Virus record (IMG/VR): IMGVR_UViG_3300006927_000082
Location: 1-23,383 of that record
Source of the DNA: a virus
Direction: 5' to 3' (one strand)
DNA: 23,383 bases
Within the stretch, counting starts at the first letter, position 1. Each line of letters begins with the position of its first letter. The notes under the pieces are model-generated. The model did not search any database, had not been told where the DNA came from, and saw only the letters and a list, made by a program, of their open reading frames with translations. Made by a program: the position numbers and the translations under genes. Below are positions 6,070-13,966 of the stretch, one piece after another.

Positions 6070-8367
6070 ATGTCTTTCGAAAACGTCTCCACTCTTGCAA
6101 ACCAGGATCCGAATATATTAGTAGCGGAAACCATGGGTGCATCTGGTGTTATTGTAACAACCAGAATTGGAGTGAACGTTACCCCACAAGACAACGCAGT
6201 CATATCTATATCCGGTACGGATGATGTAGCGAAGATTCTCTCTATATCAGGAACTACTGGTGAGGCTCTCGCTGTGCTTAGTGGTGGACAGGTTACAATT
6301 GGTAGTATTGTTCCTGCTGATGCTACAACATACAAACTTCTAATTAACGGACAGGTCTGTGCTACTAGTGTAGACATTCCTGGTGTTTCACCATGGTGTG
6401 ATACTGGGTCTCAAGCTTGCATCGATGTCAAGGTGGGCATAGGGCTTGCTACAGAACCAGGAAATAACTTTGAAGTTTTAGGTTCTACAAGGTTATCGGA
6501 AGATCATTCAACCGTTGGCGAAATTGGTCAGATCAGGTTCTTTGGTTGTGATGATGGAAGTGCTCTGCAAACGTATGGTGGAATAGCGTATGAAGTAACC
6601 AACATGGCTGCAGGAACAGAGTGTGGCCAAATTCTATTTAAGGGTGCTGGTGGTGAAGTAGCTAGAATCACTGAAGCGGGCTGTCTTGGTATAAATGTGG
6701 CATCTCCAGCTGCTGCTATGGAAACTACAGGTGGTATTAGAATAGGTGCTGATAATGCAAATAACGTACTAGATGTTGTAGCTGGTTCAGCTCCATCTGG
6801 TGATTTGTATTGGGGTGATGATGCTGTAGTAGATGACTCCAACTTCTTGTCATATGGAATGGTTAGCATCTGTGCCCTTGGTGGGCTAACGGTTAATGGT
6901 GTGGGTGATTCTTTAGCCGAGACTGGCGATCAACCAGTTGCTCTTTGCAATCTATTGAATCCTGGCAATATTGGCACATATGCTGTCACATGTCTAACGG
7001 CTCAAGATGGTCTCTGCTCAAATGTTAGTATTGGTGGTGTCACTATAGTTAACTGTGATACAGGCTCTGCTCAAGCTATCATTAGATCGATATGTGCAGC
7101 AAGTGCCGGCAATATAACGGCGTCTGGGAACGCTGATGTATTGTGCTTTGGGGTAGCCAATGACTTTGCTGCGATTGCTTTGGGAACAGATGCCATGACA
7201 TATTCTCTTTGCCATTATATGGGAGCATGTTGTATTTGTGGTACCACAGCAGTTTGTTCGACAGGCTACATTTGCTCTGCTAATTTCTCAGCAGCGAATG
7301 GTTCGGGTGTATCACTATTAAAGTGTAATATGGCGGCCAACCCTTCCATCAGTTCGATTTGTATGCCTGTGGTTTTACTATGTGTTGGTTCGGCTTGCTG
7401 TTTCCCAATGTGTATTAAGTGCTCAGATGGATTTCACCCGCGAGCCTGCTGTCACGGTGCCTGGTTCCATTGGCGCGGCTGCGCCGGTGGCTGTCTTAGA
7501 GGTATGGTTAGATGTCACAGATGGTATGGTAGTGTTTCTAAGGCTTCCGGATCATTTGTAATTGACCATCCATTAGCTACAGACATTCCAAGCAAATATG
7601 ATGCGATGCATTTGGTCCATGCTTTCTCAGAAGGTCCCAAGCATGGAGTATTTTATGAAGGTAAGGGAATTACTGAGAACGGTATAGCAACAGTAAATCT
7701 ACCAGAATACTTTGAGTCTTTGGTACGAGAGGATGAAAGATATGTTCAGCTTACTGGATTAACGAACCCCGCTATAACAGTGAAGTCTGGTCCTATAAAT
7801 GGGGAGTTTGTTGTATGCATAGCTGAAGGTGATGATACTGAATTCTATTGGAGAGCTACTGCAGAAAGAAATGATAGTAACGTTATGAGTGATCGTTCAA
7901 CTGATGCTGAAGGCAGTTTAACCGTTGAAAGATGGAAACCATGGGTGGCAATTAAGGATCCAGAAGAAGTTATGAATATATTATCAACTAAGCAAGTAAG
8001 AGAATACATAGAGTACGAAGAAGACCGTGGTGCAGATGAGCCTAAGAAGTTCAATGCTAAGGCCAAGATAAGTAATATACGCGGTTTTAAGAGTACGAAG
8101 AAGGAGTCGCTTATCAGACTCGCGAGAAAAGGTAACCAGTCTCAACACGGTATGAGACTACCATCCGAAAGTATCTTCGTAGAGGATGGTACTGTATTAG
8201 CATTCAATATTAGACACAAGGTCAAACAGATAAGAGATCCAGAAGGTAACCTCATCACTCTACAAGAAATGAAAGATAAAGTGACTGATGGTTCTGCTGA
8301 AGTTCAAATATTTAAGCCATCTGTTGACCATGACACAATTTCATCCATGAGAGTAGTCGAATGGTAG
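6070..8367 (+). CDS. cysteine-rich tail fibre protein 1
   Basis: This 765-residue protein is the first of three paralogs. N-terminal repeats of tail-fibre type (…VGIGLATEPGNNFEVLG, 122-138; GCDDGSA, 159-165; GIRIGADNANNV, 222-233; LYWGD, 246-250) recur at nearly the same positions in the other two. Residues 381-482 hold 18 cysteines, several adjacent or CxC, and end in a Trp/His/Arg-rich stretch. A conserved domain then begins with GSFVIDHP (494-501) and includes HLVHAFSEGP, VFYEGK and EFYWRATAER; this domain type is common at the ends of T4-like marine phage fibres and baseplate proteins. The last 150 residues are a charged tail, different in each paralog. The start is ATG 6070 with SD AAGGAG. 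No signal or membrane segment; a receptor-binding role is inferred. Confidence 0.85.
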   Translation: MSFENVSTLANQDPNILVAETMGASGVIVTTRIGVNVTPQDNAVISISGTDDVAKILSISGTTGEALAVLSGGQVTIGSIVPADATTYKLLINGQVCATSVDIPGVSPWCDTGSQACIDVKVGIGLATEPGNNFEVLGSTRLSEDHSTVGEIGQIRFFGCDDGSALQTYGGIAYEVTNMAAGTECGQILFKGAGGEVARITEAGCLGINVASPAAAMETTGGIRIGADNANNVLDVVAGSAPSGDLYWGDDAVVDDSNFLSYGMVSICALGGLTVNGVGDSLAETGDQPVALCNLLNPGNIGTYAVTCLTAQDGLCSNVSIGGVTIVNCDTGSAQAIIRSICAASAGNITASGNADVLCFGVANDFAAIALGTDAMTYSLCHYMGACCICGTTAVCSTGYICSANFSAANGSGVSLLKCNMAANPSISSICMPVVLLCVGSACCFPMCIKCSDGFHPRACCHGAWFHWRGCAGGCLRGMVRCHRWYGSVSKASGSFVIDHPLATDIPSKYDAMHLVHAFSEGPKHGVFYEGKGITENGIATVNLPEYFESLVREDERYVQLTGLTNPAITVKSGPINGEFVVCIAEGDDTEFYWRATAERNDSNVMSDRSTDAEGSLTVERWKPWVAIKDPEEVMNILSTKQVREYIEYEEDRGADEPKKFNAKAKISNIRGFKSTKKESLIRLARKGNQSQHGMRLPSESIFVEDGTVLAFNIRHKVKQIRDPEGNLITLQEMKDKVTDGSAEVQIFKPSVDHDTISSMRVVEW

Positions 8368-10661
8368 ACATATCTAGATACAACATCAGACATAAAAGCA
8401 TATTAGGTGATATATTTGTGACAGATGTCACAGCAGGCCTTCCTAGCATAACTGGTGAGTTTATAGAGATTGGTGTTGATCGTGGTACTAAAATAGATTC
8501 ATTCGCTGCCACATCTCAATCTAATGCAGAATATCTACTCAGTGTAAGTGGTAGTAATGGCGACGTTCTTATGGTTATCACATCTGGCGGTCAGATGGCT
8601 ATTAATACCGACCCAATTGGTTCTTCAAAGCTATCAGTAAGTGGTGGTATGTGTATGGTAGCTTTAGCTGGAGCTGGAGGTAATGTATTCGCAGCTACTG
8701 GTGATGATATAAGTTATATAGGTGGTAATGCTGGTATAAGTGTAGCTTCACCACAGGATCAATTGGATATTGGTGGAGACGCTGCAGCTAGAACACACCA
8801 CTCCGGTGCCGGTGGTGTGAATGGTATATCAATAGCTGGTTGTGATGACGGTGGAGCAATAGAAGTATATGGTACTGTAAGTGGTATTGCTGACGCGGCC
8901 GCTGCTGGAGCAGAATGTGGTTCTGTAGTGTTCAGCGCTGCAGTAGCTGGTGCTGATGCTGAAGTTGCTAGAATAGATTATCAAGGCCAACTTGGTATAG
9001 GGACAATAACTCCCGGAGCCGCTCTAGATATTCAAGGTGCTCTCAAATTTGGAACGCTGGCCAATGCAGGTCACACTCTTAACACTTCGTCTGGTTCTAC
9101 TCCTACCTGTAATATATATTGGGGTGATAGGAGATTACTCTGTTCTTCAGAAGCACCTTCTACATTCATGTGCTGTATTGCAACCCCATGTGGACTTACG
9201 GGCGGCGGCAATGGCGGCGCTCTCACTATAGCTGCTGAAATTAAAGGCACAAATCTTGCTTCATATACAGTATGCTGTGTTATAGCTGGCACAGGTATAT
9301 CTGGGTCACAAGGCCCCGGCGCAGCAGCTACAATCGTGAATACGGATCGGGTTTCTAGTCAAAATATATATACCACATGGTGCGCGGCAGGTGTAGGTAG
9401 TGAGTCACCGGCAAGCAACAGTGATGTAATATGTTTTGCTAGAGGACTTGGTGTATGTATGACATTATCTGGCAATACTATTAGAGTATGTACATGTAAT
9501 CCATTGACTGTTTGTTGTGCTTGTGCGACGTGCTGTATTGGCGCTTGCAATTTGACCGCGCTTTGTTTCGTAGGTTGTGGTATTAATATCGCTGGTGCTT
9601 CATATAACTGTTACTGTACGTTCACAGGTAATTGTATTTTCATGTACTCTACCTACGCTACAGGCGGTGTTTGTGGATATTTCAAATTGTGTATGGGATC
9701 ATCGCAGTGTACCAACTGTGCAAGTCTTCAGTATTCGATTTGTGGTTGTAATGGTTGTACCATGCAGTGGCATGGCCGAGCAGTAGGATGTTCACGTCAT
9801 GATAACGGAAATTTCTGTTGTTTGATGAAGGGCAGTGGTTCATTCGTTATTAATCATCCATGCTGTGATAAGGAGAATCCAAACAAGTATAATGCTATGC
9901 ATTTGGTTCATGGCTTTGAAGAAGCGCCAGGCCTCACCGTCTTTTATGAAGGCAAAGCTGAGCTCTGCAATGGTATAGCGACAGTGAATATGCCATATTA
10001 TTTTGAATCTTTGGTTAGCTGTAAGCGAAATAGATATGTTCAGTTGACACCAATAAATGATTGGACTTCTATAACACCCGATAATCCAGGCTGTCCTGTA
10101 GAGAACGGTATATTGAATGTAAAGGGCGATAAGGATATTGAGTTCTATTGGAGAGTAAGCGGAGAACGCCAAGACGAAAGTGCTTTGGCAGGTGAAAATA
10201 AAGATGAAAATCATAATTATGATCCAGTTATGTGGAACAGTTGGTTAGGTATGAAAGAACCAGATGAATTCTTGAGCCTATTGACGAAGTCGGAGCTCAT
10301 AGAATGGATGAAGCAATATAAACATGATATCATATATGATACCACAAAGACTAAGAGCGAAATAATAGCTAAAATGGTAACTGATATGTCGCAAGATTTC
10401 GATGCTTTTGTGACATCGGGCCACGCCAATGATGATGATACTTTGACGTTGCTACATTGGGAATATACTAGAGAAATGTTTAATGGTGTACCTATTTATA
10501 ATGAGCATGGTGATGAAATCACATATGATGAATTAGTCGAATGTGTCAGAAAATGTGGTAAAGCAGGCCATGTCGTATTGAATAAGAAAAATAACAAGAG
10601 CAATAAAATACATAGAGCAGATTTCAAAAAAGATAAAGGGACAGCTAAACTAGATGGTTGA
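8361..10661 (+). CDS. cysteine-rich tail fibre protein 2
   Basis: ATG 8361 overlaps the end of fibre gene 1 (ATGGTAG), so translation is probably coupled. The 766-residue product shares the layout of its neighbour: GCDDGGA (160-166), GIGTITPGAALDIQG (212-226), IYWGD (252-256), then the richest cysteine block of the three, with 28 Cys between residues 341 and 502. Many are CC, CxC or CxxC. GSFVINHP (492-499) opens the conserved C-terminal domain (HLVHGFEEAP, VFYEGKAELCNGIATV, EFYWRVSGER). The final 150 residues hold two helical, lysine-rich stretches with a faint SAP-like look (TKSELIEWMKQY). Bacterial cytoplasmic cysteines would stay reduced, so disulfides or metal ions could form only late. 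Confidence 0.85.
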   Translation: MVDISRYNIRHKSILGDIFVTDVTAGLPSITGEFIEIGVDRGTKIDSFAATSQSNAEYLLSVSGSNGDVLMVITSGGQMAINTDPIGSSKLSVSGGMCMVALAGAGGNVFAATGDDISYIGGNAGISVASPQDQLDIGGDAAARTHHSGAGGVNGISIAGCDDGGAIEVYGTVSGIADAAAAGAECGSVVFSAAVAGADAEVARIDYQGQLGIGTITPGAALDIQGALKFGTLANAGHTLNTSSGSTPTCNIYWGDRRLLCSSEAPSTFMCCIATPCGLTGGGNGGALTIAAEIKGTNLASYTVCCVIAGTGISGSQGPGAAATIVNTDRVSSQNIYTTWCAAGVGSESPASNSDVICFARGLGVCMTLSGNTIRVCTCNPLTVCCACATCCIGACNLTALCFVGCGINIAGASYNCYCTFTGNCIFMYSTYATGGVCGYFKLCMGSSQCTNCASLQYSICGCNGCTMQWHGRAVGCSRHDNGNFCCLMKGSGSFVINHPCCDKENPNKYNAMHLVHGFEEAPGLTVFYEGKAELCNGIATVNMPYYFESLVSCKRNRYVQLTPINDWTSITPDNPGCPVENGILNVKGDKDIEFYWRVSGERQDESALAGENKDENHNYDPVMWNSWLGMKEPDEFLSLLTKSELIEWMKQYKHDIIYDTTKTKSEIIAKMVTDMSQDFDAFVTSGHANDDDTLTLLHWEYTREMFNGVPIYNEHGDEITYDELVECVRKCGKAGHVVLNKKNNKSNKIHRADFKKDKGTAKLDG

Positions 10662-12804
10662 TGTCACACTAAGATCCGGCGAAGCTATAAAGACCAAGAT
10701 AGTAGATAACGTTGTCTTAGAATTTGGACCGACGTCTGCTGCTACCTGGGCAGCTTTTGGTGTAGGTTCGCATGTAGCTGATGGAACCTTATCATTACTT
10801 TCGGTATCTGGTAATTCTGATAATACTAGGACCATGTCACTCAGTGGTAATGTAGGGCAGCAATTCGCTTTCTATCCAGAAGGCAAAGTTACAATTGGTG
10901 AGGCAGAACCTGCTGCCGGTATTGACTTTAATATAGAAGGTACGATGTCTGGTGATTCTGTAGATTTGCAGATCGGCCTATGGATTGATTGTTCTACATG
11001 GGTCCATCACACTGCCGGTTGTGTAGGTTTTGGTACTCAGGCTCCTCAGTCTAATGCTGATATCAGTGGTGATCTTAGAATTTCTACATGTCACTCAGGT
11101 TCTGCAGAACTTGGATCATACAAATTTATTGGTTGTGATGACGCTGGTGCTGTAGTGACATATGGTGCTCTTAAAGGCACAGCACAGGTTGTAACAGGTG
11201 GATCTGAGATTGGCGGTGTAGTCATACAGACAATCCAAGGTGGCGCACTTACAGACAGCGTAACGATTACAGACTGTGGTGTAGGTATTGGAACCACATG
11301 TCCATCTCAGAATCTAGATGTTCAAGGTGGAATAAGATTTGGAGCAGCAGGTGCAAATAATATCATTCACACATCTGCTGCTGCTGGGGCAGCAGGCACA
11401 GATCTATATTGGGGTGATCAGATACTTCTTGACGCTGGTAATGTTTCTTCATACGCTATTGGTTCAATAGTAGCTGGTGATGGAACTTGCGTGAGCAACA
11501 TAGGAGGAGCATATACTATTTGTGCCACAATTGGGCCCGGCGATGTTGTTACATGCGCTATGTGTTGTATTATATCATCTACTGGTATAGGTGGCGGTGG
11601 TGGTCCTGGTAATGTCGTTTTATGTAACACATCCAGAGGCTCGAGTCAAAACATATACAAGACAGTTTGTGTAGCAGGTAGTGGATCTTGTACGTTTACA
11701 GGGAATTGTGGTGTACTTCACTTTAGTAGTGCAGATGCAAACATGTGCGTCTGTGCGTCGTCTGATGTCGTAATGATCAGAAACTGCTGCGCCCATCATG
11801 CCGCTACTTTCTGTGCTGCATGTTGCATATTGTCACCTATTATTTGCGTAACAGGCACGATGACTGGTAATGGTTTGCAACTTACCGGTATCACAGATAC
11901 TTGTTCTACGTCTGGTGGTTGTTATATATTTGTCAAATGCTTCGGAACGTACGCATCGAAAGTCGTGCCTGACGGGCGCTTGCCGAGATCGACGACCGAC
12001 TCCATATTTGATATATATGATGGTGACGGCGCGATCATGTTTCAGGGCCGGGCACATTGCGACCCAAACCAGTGTGGATGGGGGATAAACTACCACTGGT
12101 GTAATGTATGTTTTACAGGCTCACTCTGTAAGCAATCCGGCTCATTCTTGATCAACCACCCATGCTGTAGTAAGGAAAATCCAAATAAGTTCAATACCAA
12201 GCAGCTTATCCACTCGATCGAAGAAGGCCCAAAACACGGTGTCTTTTACGAAGGGAAAGCAAAGCTAGAGAATGGTATAGCAACTGTAGAACTACCAGGG
12301 TATTTTCAGAAACTTGTACATAAGAAAGAATTGCCACTAATTCAATTAACTAGTTATGGAGAGTGGGCTCCTATCTTTGCAGGTGATCCTGAAGAGCCAG
12401 TCAACTGTGGCGTGATCACAGTCAAGACGGTACCATGTGGAAAGCAAGACGCTGAATTCTATTGGAGGGTAAGTGCTACAAGAGGTGACAGCCATATCAT
12501 GGATCATGCTAGTAATACAGATGAGCATGGTCTATTGATAACAGATATGTGGAAAAATCTAGGTGATATAGAGAACTTAGAAGAAGAATTGGCACCATTA
12601 ACCCTCGATGAAGTAAAGGACTTTGCATATCACAATTACTATACATCTAGAATGAAGAAGTATAGTAGCAGAGTTGAAGGCACCGAACCGATCATACTTG
12701 CATCTGTATTATATGCAATTGATCAGGCACAGTTTAAACAAGACGCGATCGATATTATATCGGCTTATGAGGATGATGGTTCTGTATTGTCTATAGTAAA
12801 CTAA
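10654..12804 (+). CDS. cysteine-rich tail fibre protein 3
   Basis: ATG 10654 overlaps the end of fibre gene 2 (ATGGTTGA). The 716-residue protein repeats the shared plan: GCDDAGA (160-166), VGIGTTCPSQNLDVQGGIRFG (210-230), LYWGD (251-255), a glycine run near 311-318, a cysteine-rich region (about 279-492) and GSFLINHP (496-503) with HSIEEGPKHGVFYEGK. Residues 430-470 (…DGRLPRSTTD…) are encoded by a GC-richer patch and contain few cysteines, unlike the same place in fibre 2. The C-terminal tail (LTLDEVKDFAYHNYY…) is shorter and unlike those of paralogs 1 and 2. It may form hetero-oligomeric fibres with them, or the three may be alternative adhesins. Confidence 0.85.
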   Translation: MVDVTLRSGEAIKTKIVDNVVLEFGPTSAATWAAFGVGSHVADGTLSLLSVSGNSDNTRTMSLSGNVGQQFAFYPEGKVTIGEAEPAAGIDFNIEGTMSGDSVDLQIGLWIDCSTWVHHTAGCVGFGTQAPQSNADISGDLRISTCHSGSAELGSYKFIGCDDAGAVVTYGALKGTAQVVTGGSEIGGVVIQTIQGGALTDSVTITDCGVGIGTTCPSQNLDVQGGIRFGAAGANNIIHTSAAAGAAGTDLYWGDQILLDAGNVSSYAIGSIVAGDGTCVSNIGGAYTICATIGPGDVVTCAMCCIISSTGIGGGGGPGNVVLCNTSRGSSQNIYKTVCVAGSGSCTFTGNCGVLHFSSADANMCVCASSDVVMIRNCCAHHAATFCAACCILSPIICVTGTMTGNGLQLTGITDTCSTSGGCYIFVKCFGTYASKVVPDGRLPRSTTDSIFDIYDGDGAIMFQGRAHCDPNQCGWGINYHWCNVCFTGSLCKQSGSFLINHPCCSKENPNKFNTKQLIHSIEEGPKHGVFYEGKAKLENGIATVELPGYFQKLVHKKELPLIQLTSYGEWAPIFAGDPEEPVNCGVITVKTVPCGKQDAEFYWRVSATRGDSHIMDHASNTDEHGLLITDMWKNLGDIENLEEELAPLTLDEVKDFAYHNYYTSRMKKYSSRVEGTEPIILASVLYAIDQAQFKQDAIDIISAYEDDGSVLSIVN

Positions 12805-12815
12805 ATGGGGTGTAA

Positions 12816-13952
12816 ATGAATCAGATTCAAATTGGTGAAGATAGCAAATGTTACATATTGATGCTGGCTGGCGGCCTTGGTGCTAGAATCATACAAACGG
12901 TTTTTATTAGGTCTCTTATCAGTAAGAGAAAGACCGATAGAAATAGTTGGCCCATCATAGTTGTAGATAATAGCCTTATTGGCTTTATGGTTTCAGAGGC
13001 CCTCAATGGTCATAACATTATGGGAACACAAGTACCAGAACCTCATCAACAATGGCCTCAAGATCCAGGAATCATGAAGGATGAAAAATTAGGCCAGCCA
13101 GAGCACCCCATTTTCTTAGATTCATGGCGCAAGAATTTCCAGCAATATGCTACTGGATCTGGTTCAGTCAATAGACTCATCAATAATAATTGGAAGAGAT
13201 CATATCAGATTGAATATGGTCATTCACTCAGCAAACTGATCCATGGCAATAAGTTGAAGGATAGCCCTAAGTCCTTTATAGGTAACCATTATGGAAAGGT
13301 TATGGATCTGAAGTATGACGGTGGAGTTCCCCTACTCAAGCGAACTCAAACAAACGCAGACCTACAGCAGCATCTAGATAAGCAAGATAAACCATTCGTG
13401 CTTGTTCATATGGGAGTAGATCGTAACCCACATGAATTTATGAGCGGTGTGAATTATAGAGTGCACAAAGTATGGTCCCTTGTAAGGTGGGCACAACTCG
13501 CAGAAAAGCTCAAGCACAAGTATAACTTCATCCAGGTTCATGCTAATCAGTATAATCCAGAAATTCCTGGATTCCAGACAGTGAAGGTCGATAACCTCAA
13601 TCCTGTTCTTCAAATACTTGAGCATCCGAAATGCGCATTCTATATGTCTATAGATAATTACCTTCCACACCTTGCAGCCAGTTTAAAGAAACCTGGAATT
13701 GTCTTATGGGGTAGTGTAAGCCCATATGTATGGGGATGGAAACACAACATCAATATCTGGAATAAGACATCTTGTCCTGATATAGCTTGTTGGAGACCTG
13801 GTCCATTTGATACAGATGAGAATGGTAAGATTTGGATATGTGATCATTATAGTTGCATGAAATCGATAGAGCTAGATCAAGTACTAGCTGAAGTAGGGAA
13901 AATGGAAAAGCTTATTGGTGAAGAGCCAGAGCAAAGGATGATATCTCTATAA
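12816..13952 (+). CDS. GT9-family (heptosyltransferase-like) glycosyltransferase
   Basis: The 378-residue protein starts 12 nt after fibre gene 3. It opens with a Rossmann-type GGLGARIIQTVFIRSL segment (about residues 19-34). It has the GT9 donor-site pattern YMSIDNYLPHLAASLKKPGIVLWG (around 276-299), which matches the usual 'D-x-x-x-x-H-x-A-a-x-x-x-x-p-x-v-x-l-w-G' block of ADP-heptose:LPS heptosyltransferases. After it come four cysteines, C320, C325, C342 and C347 (Cx4C-x16-Cx4C). A cysteine-bound iron 'finger' near the C-terminus is known in the TibC/AAH protein-heptosyltransferase branch of GT9-like enzymes, so a protein acceptor such as the adjacent fibres is a reasonable guess. LPS remains the alternative acceptor. 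Sugar donor and acceptor are not proven by the sequence. Confidence 0.75.
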   Translation: MNQIQIGEDSKCYILMLAGGLGARIIQTVFIRSLISKRKTDRNSWPIIVVDNSLIGFMVSEALNGHNIMGTQVPEPHQQWPQDPGIMKDEKLGQPEHPIFLDSWRKNFQQYATGSGSVNRLINNNWKRSYQIEYGHSLSKLIHGNKLKDSPKSFIGNHYGKVMDLKYDGGVPLLKRTQTNADLQQHLDKQDKPFVLVHMGVDRNPHEFMSGVNYRVHKVWSLVRWAQLAEKLKHKYNFIQVHANQYNPEIPGFQTVKVDNLNPVLQILEHPKCAFYMSIDNYLPHLAASLKKPGIVLWGSVSPYVWGWKHNINIWNKTSCPDIACWRPGPFDTDENGKIWICDHYSCMKSIELDQVLAEVGKMEKLIGEEPEQRMISL

Positions 13953-13966
13953 TAGGGTAGGTGTAA

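Noticed and set aside
5814-6377. 187-codon minus-strand frame across the gp15-fibre junction
   Set aside because: It crosses two convincing + strand genes and their intergenic promoter-like element, and reads as low-complexity Ser/Val sequence.
7900-10400. SAP-like DNA-binding motifs in the C-terminal tails of fibres 1 and 2
   Set aside because: Only a loose helix-Lys-Ser-Glu resemblance is seen; too weak to list as a domain.
6070-12804. Target of a diversity-generating retroelement
   Set aside because: No reverse transcriptase or template repeat is visible in the window, and the variable-looking patches show no adenine-directed pattern.
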